From NCBI GenBank assembly GCA_030015575.1, contig CM057339.1:769684809-769748808 (forward strand): 64,000 nt of DNA. The letters are read 5' to 3'. The notes under the pieces were generated by a model. That model searched no databases and was not told where the DNA came from. It saw nothing but the letters and a program-made list of their open reading frames with translations. The stretch comes from Agapanthus africanus (taxonomy: Eukaryota > Streptophyta > Magnoliopsida > Asparagales > Amaryllidaceae). The position numbers and the translations under genes were made by a program. Positions 44,896 through 56,589 of the stretch are shown in pieces; positions within the stretch are counted from its first letter, which is position 1; each line of letters opens with the position of its first letter.

Positions 44896-47003
44896 TGTAA
44901 GTCTACGCTAGCGCCCCGGCAGTCTACAGACGCCAAAATGCGAAACAAAACTTTTAAACTGGCGCTATCGTATACTTTAACCCGGATCTGCCATTATTGC
45001 TAAACTAACAAACTGTAAAGAGTGTAGAATGGTTATACCGAATGATCCGAGTCCTTCGTTCTTCAGCCATCATCCCACGCTCCGTTGCGGCTGCTCCGAT
45101 CTCGTCGATCTCCGATCTCCTCGTCGAGGTGGCACCACATGATCGGTTCTTTAAACGGGCTCCCGCCTCTGACTCGAGGCAACTCGATCGTCAAGTTTGC
45201 TAAAAGAGACGACCAAGAATGATGTAGAGAATGAGTAGATAACTTTGTCTCACTTCGTCCAAATCCGTGGACGATCGGTTAATGAAGTTGCCGTGGAAAT
45301 CGGGTGATGGAATGAAATGGACTGTGAAATTCCATACACCGATAAAACCTATCATAATCTTTTCTAGCAATGAAAACTCAAGTGAGAGTGAGGAGAGAGA
45401 GGGCCGGCCATATATAGCAAGAGGGAGGTGACCGTAGGAGAGGGGGGTGACCACAAGAGAAACCTTCTCACTTTTAAAATATCTTAAGCAATCCAAGAAT
45501 GCATTAATACAAAGCATGACTCACTAAACCTAGTCACCCTTTAATAAATGCAACCAATTAGAATACAACACCAATTAGCCTCATCATCACTTCTAGAAGC
45601 TTCTAGAATGATGACTCACCCCAACTGAAGAAAAGATAAATCCGTCTTTAACCGAATGTTAAAAGACGGCTGATAGAAAACTGGAAACTGGCAACATCCA
45701 AAAATGATCCTGAAACAACTTTCAGGATAACCCCGAAACTGTATAAATATACCCGCATTTGTATTACGACCGAATACAAATGCAACTGAGACAAAGATAT
45801 TATACCTAGTCAATATAATACTCGGATCCGGCTTAAACCAAAGCCGACCAGTATCATCTGTCCGAAAATCGACACGTGCGTAAACGCACGTGCATTTTCC
45901 GAACCCTGCCATAAAACCATACGGCCTCTACAACGTTTCGCCCGAACTTGGGAAACTGTCTGTGGGGGACTCTAATGACTCGTCAGCACCCTGGCAGTGG
46001 GTTTAACCACAAACCGTCAGCGGCACTAGCAATGCGTAACGGCTGCCCATGGACTGACCTCAAGGGATGCCGATGAGCGCACTCATCCGGAAAACCCTAC
46101 TGAGCCTAACAGTGACAATGTATATACAGTCCGGTCCGTTCGTCAATGAGTATCGCATATCCGCCTAGGGGGCTAGTAACGTCAGACCCCCAATAGCAGT
46201 ATAAGTCATGTCGGAGTGAAGCCCAATACACCCTGAGATACTACTGGAGTACCTACCAGTAAATCTCCTACCATGGCCATGGATTTGTGTAATGGCTCTC
46301 CTAGACACAGCACGATCTCGCCCCCAATACCGGGAGAGACGAATCCCCCGCCGATCCGCTCACGTGCCTCCATATGGCTCGGGACTGTACCCAAAAACTA
46401 CATGTTTGCACGACTCCTTTGAGCCGTGGTAGGGTAGAAATCAAAGCACAGTGGGAACTCACACGAGACAAATGACGACCTCAGGTCGATGAACTAACCT
46501 GTACACATGTCACCAGGGAACTGCTATCTGACGATAGGTATAGTACTAACTAGCAGATTCCCGGCGAGTCCTGTCCGGTGTACTCATAACCCAATGAGCA
46601 CCTGTATACATCTTAGATGATCCAACTGACACCAGTGGCTTGTGAGACCGGCCACCGCCCCTCGTCGGGGTCTCGACTGTACACACTAGTCTACTCCGGA
46701 GTATCGATGCCCTGTCTCGAAACTCCCACGACTAGGGACCACAATTAAGGATATGCATATAAACTACCCAACTCTCACGTATATGATCGCCATCATACTG
46801 TTGGTAGTAAAGCAAGATCCTAAGGGCTCTATCAAAGTGTAACATGCAATCAGTCACCTGAACATGTACACGACTGATAAAGGCAAACCAGATAGCATAC
46901 TATCATCTTGAGTAAGACTGTGCTACCGGGATAGGTCCTCCGCAATCATTGCAATCACGTACCTGCGATCCAATAATTGACTATGAGGGCACTATCTCCA
47001 ACA
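44896..47003 (-). repeat. E3 3' LTR
   Basis: TGTAAGTCTACGCTAGCG...ATCTCCAACA on the plus strand. In element direction it starts TGTTGGAGATAGTGCCCTC, like LTR D. 2108 bp. The adjoining ATCTCCCACTTGCAC (47004-47018) is the reversed polypurine tract. Confidence 0.93.
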
Positions 47004-47018
47004 ATCTCCCACTTGCAC

Positions 47019-49090
47019 TCAAGGCTAATATTGCGATGCCGACTACTCACAGCCCGTGTGAAACCGAACATCCAACTTCTCTACTAATCAGCTTCACAAA
47101 GCCCGTTTGTAAAACTATTGTGTTCGAGAAATAGCCTCAGTGAGTGGATCCGCCTAGAAGTATCTTTCTATATCTCTCTTAATCTCAAATTCGCGGAGAA
47201 AACCATCTCCCGAATTGAGTAATACCTGTCTTAGAACATGTCTGGATATCTGATGGGACCTTAGTTCATAAATGAACTCCATATCCAAACTTCTTAGACA
47301 GTATGGATCACTGAACCTAATCAGTATCCGGCACCATGCCACCCACAGTATCCTCTTGAACCACCTGTCCATAATATCGTCCCTCTTCGTCAGAGGGAAA
47401 ACTATAACTCTGACAATCACTCTGTCATCCATGTCACCTTTGAAGCTTGGAATGATAACCGTCTCCCGAAGGAGGCTGCCGTCACCAAATCCGTAGAACA
47501 TGTACTTATGTTCTAAAACTGCTTCCTTATGTTTCTCCAGGATTGGATTAATACAAACTTATTGCATCTAGTGCAAAACCAACATTTGGTGTGGTACTTG
47601 ACATCTCATGATTGACTCAATTGCCTAAGCAAGTGATCTGCCAATCATGCACATCCCTCTCCCCTTTAGTCTGTAAGACACCTTTAGAGAGGGTGACTCC
47701 ATCACCTGCAGGTACACCACCATGCTAGGAGTCAACTATTCCAAAAACCATTAGAATATCTGTCAAAGTACCCACATTGGGAAACTACCCAAATCCAGAT
47801 CTAAAACCATAGATCTAGAAACCAGAATGTTAAATATTATATCCATATCCTGTCTGGAGAAACAACTGTGTGACGACCACAGTACAACCGATCGTAGTAT
47901 AGGAATTTTACTTCCTACTCTGTGTATGTCATCCAGATACCATGACATCACACCCTACTACCTTCTTAACTGATCCATCCCCTATTCTGATTGAAGTCAA
48001 ACCCATGACTGTCACATCAAAATTAGATGATCTATCTCCGCTATAACTGCTCAAGTCTATAAATAGATATAAGCTTCTTGCCCACTATGCTTCCGATGCT
48101 CCCACTGACTACGACACCCCTCCTACCGGGTCTCATAACCTGGAACAATAGTAGTGTCAAGTCTTGGTAGATAAGAACCTCCCTGTCACCGTCCTTGAGC
48201 CTACCGAAGTACCTCTCGGGTGTCTGAGGTTACCCACCAAATCTGCGGAGTGGCTATTGGAATGTCAAACCTGATTGAATATATAGGTCCTATTAAATTT
48301 TCCGTAATCGTTCGCGGTTCTGGAATAACTTCCAGTTCTACCATACTCCCACTACTGTTTTCTGAAAAAGATCCATTTTTACTAAAACTGTGGCGAGTCA
48401 AGAACAATGTCACTATTGATCTTCCAAATGGTAGAATATCAACCCTCGTCATAGCCAGGATCAACCCACAAACAGCCATTACAGAAACGTGCCCTGAGTT
48501 ATCCAGTGTCTGGTTTTAAGCATAAGCTGGACAACTCCCCGTACCTTAATTTCTTTTAAGGTACGAACTATTCTATATCCAATATAGAAACTTTGGCACT
48601 AATTTAATTGGAACCATATTCAATCCATGCATCTGTCTCCAGTGCATATCAACTTAATGGAAAGAGGCTAATCAGCATTACTCAACTTAGGAATCCATCC
48701 AATTATGAGTAACCTGAAAGAGAAACACGTTTCTCAAAACCATCACTATCATCTGAATACCAATCACAAGAATCTACATCTTCGATCTCTTTGAAGAATC
48801 CCGATACTTGTGATACCTGGTTCTCTACTTTATTCTTATACCCATAACTTCTCAAAACTTAGACCTTGTATTTCTACGAAACACTTGTCTAAATACTAGA
48901 GAAGTTATAAGTAAACAGAACATAGTACGAGGACCTACCCCTTTGTCCTGATGGACACTGGACAACATACAATACTCTGTATAAGTCCGCTGAGTTAAAC
49001 AACTCATAACCTGTGCGTTGTAGGTGGAAAACTGTACCCTGGCGATTTCCTCAAATATCACCAATTACAACGAATTCCGATATAATGAGG
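47019..49090 (-). pseudogene. E3 pol remnants (integrase, linker, RT, RNase H)
   Basis: Reading right to left: integrase traces near 48800-49060 (nucleotide match to the GTAGAGAACCA block of C2), the linker at 48201-48479 (VELEVIPEPRTITENLIGP, matching VELEEVPAIQTTIEDLVEP of C1), scattered RT, then RNase H at 47154-47501 (GFGDGSLL, compare GFGDGELL in C0) and a last ADPLTEAIS near 47140. Every domain has stops and indels, and no catalytic RT box is readable. The order matches a copia pol. It was already decayed when E3 inserted, judging from its LTRs. Confidence 0.75.
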
Positions 49091-49326
49091 ATAATCACCT
49101 AATTCCCAATATCTTACTCCCACTCATCATCTGTAAAACCATACAGATATGAGAATGAAACCTGGTAAATACATACCCTTGGAGTAAGTGTCTAATCGGG
49201 AAAACAGTTTTTCTTTAACAATGCACTGAAACATGAAAATGTTTCTTAGGGGTATCCTGGTATTCATAGCAATGCCTCTTCCATAATCCAATTCATGACT
49301 TCAACCGTATATTTTATTGCCATCTC

Positions 49327-49820
49327 TCCAAATCCCTTTATTTGTCTTTAGTCGTTACCTTCTGTACACCATCGTTAGGCTAACTGGTTTTCTTCCTTCC
49401 CTACCGTTCGGCACCAGCCTATGGTTTGGAAGAAGACTATCCAGTAAGCATAATAGGTGTATCCTCCTAAACCAAGGAGTACTCGTATCTCGAGAGAAGG
49501 TGATGATAAAAGACAACTGAATAATACCTTATTCTTTTAAAGGTGAAATAGGAGTGGCGATGAAGTACGCGGTTTTGGTCGTGAATGATATCAGTCGCAA
49601 TTTACTTTGCCCTCTTTCTAATCCCTTTATTTTGTCTTTACATATTACCTTCTGCACACCCTACTTAGGCTAATTGGTTTTCTTCATTCCCTACCTTTCG
49701 GCACCAGCCTATGGTTTGGAATAAGACTATCCAATAGACGTAATAGGTGTACTCTCCTAAACCAAGGAGCTCTCGCAACCTGAGAGAAGGTGATAATAAA
49801 AGACAACTGAATAAACCAAT
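49327..49820. repeat. Tandem duplication of about 200 bp in E3, offset about 290 bp
   Basis: 49327-49528 and 49618-49820 share CCTTTATTTTGTCTTTA, TTCGGCACCAGCCTATGGTT, CTCCTAAACCAAGGAG and GATAAAAGACAACTGAATAA, with about 15% difference. CTCCT...AGGAG in the shared part is an inverted repeat. No coding content is seen. Confidence 0.8.
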
Positions 49821-52352
49821 TCTATTTCTCCTGAACCTGGATCCATCCCCGAAGAAGTCCCTTCGAGTTCGTATATAACCATACGATGGATCTATCCAAT
49901 GGAAGTGGATATCCGTAGTAATACGGGTGTTCTGAGAAATGCAAAGGGTAAAAGAAGGAGTGGCAATGACTTATGCAACTCAGACAATCCAAAAGCCAGT
50001 ATTTTAAGAAGGTTCGGTCAACCTGGTCACTGAGTCATAGTCTAGGGTCGGTCAAAGGTCGCTGCCAAAGAGAGAGAGAGAAAAGAAACACTCTGCGTGC
50101 ACTCTAACCTAGATCAGAATGGTCATCATTTTATCTAATCCGGAAACCTCCTACTGTCCTGTCAAATTCTCCTCCAAACCTAAAGAAGAATCAATCGGGA
50201 TCACCCGAAGAGTAAACCAACTCATCAGTGGGAATCAGGATCCAACTCTCATCGCATGATAACGTGATGGAATGCATCCACGTTACTCATACTCCAGAAG
50301 GTATGCGCATACTTGGCAAGTTTCAGTTTCTTTAGAAACTCCCGATATCATTTTTGCCCCATGCTCTTATAACCTTGGCGTTGGTCAAAATGTCATAAGT
50401 CACATGCCAAGTTCTACCCGTCACTATCTTGTCAATTTGAACCCACCCGCACATGCCCTTGACGTTGGCCAAAATGGCAGAACGACTGTCCCAAACTAAC
50501 TCATCTATCTATGCAACAATTGAATACCCAGCAGCTACCAAACACTATGCCTTGGCGTTGGTCAAAATACGTAGCTTGAATACTACTGAATACCCAAAAG
50601 AAGTGACGGAGGGCTACGACTGGTTTTTGGCGAAAAACCTTTAGCGTAGTGAACTTGATATCGCTGAAGGAACCTGATAGCTTTTTTTAAAATATAGTGG
50701 CGAAAACCTTTTGCTAAAGAGGTCACTCCCGGTAAAGGGATCTCGGCTCTTTCCTCGTGGAATGAGGTGCAGGATATTCCACTGAATACCGCTATGCAAA
50801 GCAACTTGTAATCGACTATAGTGAAGTTATTACTCTGACGCAAACTTTTGCCCAAGGGGTCGGTCCCGGTGAAGGGATATCGGCCCTTGCCCCGTCGAAT
50901 GAGGTGCAGGATATTCCACTGAATACCGCTATGCATAACAAAAAGAAACGTCTTTGCAATAACACTTTTTAAATTGTTCCAACAACTGTAAACAGGTTTG
51001 TTTTAACTTTGCATTGATCAAAATCAACACAGTCCCATCATTCAATCACACCAGAAAAGAACGAAAATAAAATGTACGTATATGCCATCCGCATTCGTCA
51101 CTGGGTCCCGTCATCACCCGTTAGGTTACTTAACTAACGACAGAGCGGGGGCTGGACTAGCGCGGGTGTAAAACATATACAACATCTAATAGTATATAAA
51201 CCAATATACAATAATCGCTCCAGGCGTGATAGTATGCAACATTACAGAAAAGTAATAAGCATCACAGAACAATACAGATATCTGGGATCCCCGGGTTTCA
51301 CAGAGCCGCTGCTGAAACCCGACGTTCCCCTGTCGTGTGGATAGCCTGTGCAATGAAACCTAGACCCCTACGGGTGCGGCAAGTTACCCGCCAAAACCTG
51401 AAGCGAGGTAGTCCCCACAGCATAGTGAATGGAACACCCGGCACTTCACGGAATCCGGTAAATTGAGCACCCCTCCTTGGGTCAACCTGTACCCCCTACG
51501 AGTGCGGCGAATAGTCTGCCAATTCTAGAGTGGGGCCCCTCTGCCTCTCAAAGCCATGAGATGCGGACCCGTTGCCCTCCCGAACCCGGCTATCCGTGCA
51601 CTCCGTCTCGGGGCAAAACCTAGTACAGTAATGAAAAATAGTACAATAGGTACATCGACCGTAACCTGGTCGTGCCCCAAAAGAATATTATACAACAGGC
51701 AGTGACGGCTGTCCACAAGTTGGACGCTCGCCCCGCAATATCAAATGTACAAATGAACACAAACTGTACTACCATTGCACACTGCTATCCACCACGACAA
51801 ATCCGCAACATCACAGCACAACACAGAACATCAACGCGAATGTCACATTCGTAAACCCGTCTAAAAGAACTATAGCAGTTAAACGCGGTTTACCGATCAA
51901 ATGACATTCCCGGTCGGAGATATAATGTAAGCACTGTAAACTAACGTGTTTAAATTTCGATCGACCAAAGTCCAAATATCAAAAAGTGGGCCCCACTGCT
52001 TACTGGTGAACAGTAACAAAACCTGGGCCAAAACTATATATACCAAAAATCCCAAAATCCAACACATAACCCTCTGACAAAAGTTGGGAGCACGTGCTCC
52101 CCACGTGGCCGCGGATGCGTGGCCAAACCATGGGTTTGGCCGCCCTTCCGCGGCATCTTAGAAGGATCACAGTTCCAAATTTTGTCGTGGTTCTTAGAAT
52201 TCCCTGCACGGATTTTTAAGACATCCAGAAATAATTTTTGAGACCGTTTAAAATCAACAGAAACTGTCGGCTTGGATTTTTGCAGTTTTCGATTTTCGGT
52301 CGGATCGATGTTTTAAACGCGTTAGCACAAGTTAGCATAGCAAAATGGTGAG
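49821..52352 (-). other. E3 leader, no gag visible
   Basis: Between primer site and pol remnant. It contains two direct repeats about 137 bp apart (50700-50940: CGGTRAAGGGATMTCGG, GAGGTGCAGGATATTCCAC, GAATACCGCTATGCA) and three copies of TTGGCGTTGGTCAAAAT or close variants (near 50373, 50462 and 50553). Both parallel the repeats of the C2 leader, on the opposite strand. ORFs are short and unsupported. Confidence 0.65.
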
Positions 52353-52364
52353 GCTCTGATACCA
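52353..52364 (-). other. Primer-binding site of E3
   Basis: GCTCTGATACCA on the plus strand is TGGTATCAGAGC on the minus strand, one base from the LTR. Initiator tRNA-Met type. Confidence 0.92.
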
Positions 52365-52365
52365 C

Positions 52366-54473
52366 TGTAAGTCTACGCTAGCGCCCCGGCAGTCTACAGA
52401 CGCCAAAATGCGGAACAAAACTTTTAAACTGGCGCTATCGTATACTTTAACCCGGATCTGCCATTATTGCTAAACTAACAAACTGTAAATAGTGTAGAAT
52501 GGTTATACCGAACGATCCGAGTCCTTCGTTCTTCAACCATCATCCCACGCTCCGTTGCGGCTGCTCCGATCTCGTCGATCTCCGATCTCCTCGTCGAGGT
52601 GGCACCACATGATCGGTTCTTTAAACGGGCTCCCGCCTCTGACTCGAGGCAACTCGATCGTCAAGTTTGCTAAAAGAGACGACCAAGAATGATGTAGAGA
52701 ATGAGTAGATGACTTTGTCTCACTTCGTCCAAATCCGTGGACGATCGGTTAATGAAGTTGCCGTGGAAATCGGGTGATGGAATGAAATGGACTGTGAAAT
52801 TCCATACACCGATAAAACCTATCATAATCTTTTCTAGCAATGAAAACTCAAGTGAGAGTGAGGAGAGAGAGGGCCGGCCATATATAGCAAGAGGGAGGTG
52901 ACCGTAGGAGAGGGGGGTGACCACAAGAGAAACCTTCTCACTTTTAAAATATCTTAAGCAATCCAAGAATGCATTAATACAAAGCATGACTCACTAAACC
53001 TAGTCACCCTTTAATAAATGCAACCAATTAGAAAACAACACCAATTAGCCTCATCATCACTTCTAGAAGCTTCTAGAATGATGACTCACCCCAACTGAAG
53101 AAAAGATAAATCCGTCTTTAACCGAATGTTAAAAGACGGCTGATAGAAAACTGGAAACTGGCAACTTCCAAAAGTGATCCTGAAACAACTTTCAGGATAA
53201 CCCCGAAACTGTATAAATATACCCGCATTTGTATTACGACCGAATACAAATGCAACTGAGACAAAGATATTATACCTAGTCAATATAATACTCGGATCCG
53301 GCTTAAACCAAAGCCGACCAGTATCATCTGTCCGAAAATCGACACGTGCGTAAACGCACGTGCATTTTCCGAACCCTGCCATAAAACCATACGGCCTCTA
53401 CAACGTTTCGCCCGAACTTGGGAAACTGTCTGTGGGGGACTCTAATGACTCGTCAGCACCCTGGCAGTGGGTTTAACCACAAACCGTCAGCGGCACTGGC
53501 AATGCGTAACGGCTGCCCATGGACTGACCTCAAGGGATGCCGATGAGCGCACTCATCCGGAAAACCCTACTGAGCCTAACAGTGACAATGTATATACAGT
53601 CCGGTCCGTTCGTCAATGAGTATCGCATATCCGCCTAGGGGGCTAGTAACGTCAGACCCCCAATAGCAGTCTAAGTCATGTCGGAGTGAAGCCCAATACA
53701 CCCTGAGATACTACTGGAGTACCTACCAGTAAATCTCCTACCATGGCCATGGATTTGTGTAATGGCTCTCCTAGACACAGCACGATCTCGCCCCCAATAC
53801 CGGGAGAGACGAATCCCCTGCCGATCCGCTCACGTGCCTCCATATGGCTCGGGACTGTACCCAAAAACTACCTTTTTGCACGACTCCTTTGAGCCATGGT
53901 AGGGTAGAAATCAAAGCACAGTGGGAACTCACACGAGACAAATGACGACCTCAGGTCGATGAACTAACCTGTACACATGTCACCAGGGAACTGCTATCTG
54001 ACGATAGGTATAGTACTAACTAGCAGATTCCCGGCGAGTCCTGTCCGGTGTACTCATAACCCAATGAGCACCTGTATACATCTTAGGTGATCCAACTGAC
54101 ACCAGTGGCTTGTGAGACCGGCCACCGCCCCTCATCGGGGTCTCGACTGTACACACTAGTCTACTCCGGAGTATCGATGCCCTGTCTCGAAACTCCCACG
54201 ACTAGGGACCACAATTAAGGATATGCATATAAACTACCCAACTCTCACGTATATGATCGCCATCATACTGTTGGTAGTAAAGCAAGATCCTAAGGGCTCT
54301 ATCAAAGTGTAACATGCAATCAGTCACCTGAACATGTACACGACTGATAAAGGCAAACCAGATAGCATACTATCATCTCGAGTAAGACTATGCTACCGGG
54401 ATAGGTCCTCCGCAATCATTGCAATCACGTACCTGCGATCCAATAATTGACTATGAGGGCACTATCTCCAACA
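52366..54473 (-). repeat. E3 5' LTR
   Basis: 2108 bp, the same length as the left LTR. The differences I noted are single substitutions, for example A/G at the GCGRAACAAAAC site and T/A at AGAAWACAACACC. Confidence 0.93.
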
Positions 54474-56589
54474 CTAGAAAGGTGTTAACGGGTTTACGCC
54501 TCTGGGAAAACGGGGTTAACTTTAATTAGGTTCGTGCGAAAGCACGGGGGACCTCCCTCAAAGTACCGACACTGGCCTGGCTGAAAGATTGGCGAACTTG
54601 TAGCGTGTAATTAATCCCGGCTAGTCTTTCCTTTTAGGGTTTGAAGGAAGATTTGATTAAAACAGTGGGAGACATCCTGATTAGATATATTAGATAACCA
54701 ATCTAATCTTGCAAGAGCATACGCTGAGTGTTTTCTTCTCTCTCTCTCCTGGTAGCGACCATATCACGCCTTAATCAAGATAATAATACGGATAAATTGA
54801 CCGAACCCACTTGTTATACTAAGCTGGGGAACGTTGGTCCCGCTCCAACTTATAATTGTTATAAGACAGAGCAGGAAATTGGGGAATACCAGATTTCCCG
54901 TGCCGCCCAAACGAAGAAAGTGCATAATGATGCATCATCTTCGGGTGTGTTCATTACACAGAACTGTTTCTCAGTATCCTTTACGTCCTGGGTATGTGAT
55001 ACCGGATCAGGATCCCGCATATGTAATCTGTTACATGGGCTATAGATAGGTAGAAAACTGAGAACGGGTGATAAGTTTCATGAGACAGAAAACGGTGCAA
55101 GTGTTGCAGCCAAGTCTGTTGGTCACTATCACCCTGTATTACCGGAATACATTGATTCTGAACAAATGTTATTAGATACCGAATCTGATATACAAAATCA
55201 TATCAGTCTCTTTATTAGTAAAGAAAGGATATAATTTTGTATTGTTGGATAATGTTTTCAACATTTCCTATATCAAGAGTTGATCGGTTCAGGCACGTTA
55301 TCTAAAAGCATTGTCGTTCTAAATCAAACTACAGTTCTTAGTATAAGGAACATACACAAGAGGAAGAGTTCAGAAATGAATGAATCCTTCTTAAGGTATT
55401 GTAGACTAGGTCATATCAATGCGACCCGACTGGCTGAAGTTACATATAGATGTATATTTAAATTAGTTTGAATTTACATCTTATGAAACTTGCCGGTCAT
55501 GTCACAAAGATAAAATGACCACAGCTCTGTTTATTGGAAACAGAGAAAGAGTTAGTGAACTCTTGGGATTGATACATGCTGATGTATGAAAGTCTCCTGT
55601 CTACATATGCCAAGACCGGTTCTTTGTACTTTATTACATTCTCTGATGATCTCTCAAGATTCAGACATATGTTCCTGCTGAAACACAAGCCTGAACCTTT
55701 TGAGATATTCACAGAACGTAAGTTAGAAGTTGAGAACCAACGACGGGTATAAGTATTATGTCTTTTGATGAGATCAAGGAGGAGAATACTTGAGCACGGA
55801 ATTCCTGGACTATTCTAAAAGGAGAATGAGATTCTCTCTCAGCATTACTCCTCCGTATACACCATAGCACGATGGTATATCGGGGTGGAGCAGTAGCACC
55901 CTATGTGATATGGTGTGCTCTATGATGAGTACTGTTGAGTTTCCTATTTCCTTTTGGGAGTTATGCACTTGAGAAGCTGCATACCTATTGAATAGGGTTC
56001 AAATCAAATTAGTTGCCTACCACTTCATATATGATATGGAAAGGGAAGAGCCCATATCTTAAGCTTGTTAAGATTTAGGGTTGTCCGTCTTATGTCTAAA
56101 AGCAAAATCCGGACAAGCTCGAGGCAAGGTCTGTTATGTAGAACTGGAAATGTTCCAGCTATACAAACTGCAGCTGATGATTTGGTAGAACCAAAGGATT
56201 CAATAGTTTCCAACGAACCTCAGCCTCTCCACCGATCTAGTAGGGTTCCTCACCCACTTGAGAGATACTTCGGTTTCTCTATGACAGTGGGAGTGAGGAT
56301 TGCATCATGAGATGATGACCCAACTAGTTTCGAGCTGGCCATCAGGAGTGGGACTCTGTAAGAATGGCTGGATGCTTAGCGATCTGAGATGGAATCCTTA
56401 TACACCAACAAAGTATGGACTTTGGTTGCTTTATCTGAAGGGTTAAAACCCCATCAGGAGCGAGTATATCTTGAGAAGATTACTTGGTGTGCATGGAAAA
56501 GTTAAGACTTTCAAAGCTATGCTTTAGTCCATCCAGATCCTACTTACCACTACTACTTACCACGACTACGATATCTGGTGGTTGGGTGT
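54474..56589 (+). pseudogene. Second C2 internal copy: leader end and decayed pol
   Basis: Continues the leader interrupted at 44895, then pol from 54761 (again ATA for ATG and CCTG for CCAG). It follows 37571-39688 with about 32 differences in 2.1 kb, and the same stops and frame breaks: protease WVCDTGSGSRIC, RLGHINATRLAE, DLVEPKDSIVSNEPQPL. It stops at GGTTGGGTGT, in the block just before the first copy's RT finger region, where minus-strand Tat pol begins. The rest of this copy and its 3' LTR are missing. Confidence 0.85.

Larger units (their letters stand above)
44896..54473 (-). mobile_element. Copia element E3, complete LTR to LTR, non-autonomous (9578 bp)
   Basis: Two LTRs of exactly 2108 bp, TG...CA ends, a tRNA-Met primer site, a polypurine tract and a perfect 5-bp target duplication define it. 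Direction is minus: primer site next to the right LTR, polypurine tract next to the left. The coding region is decayed. By eye I count about 18 differences between the LTRs, under 1%, so insertion is recent while the protein genes are long dead. It must have moved on enzymes from a related element. Confidence 0.93.
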
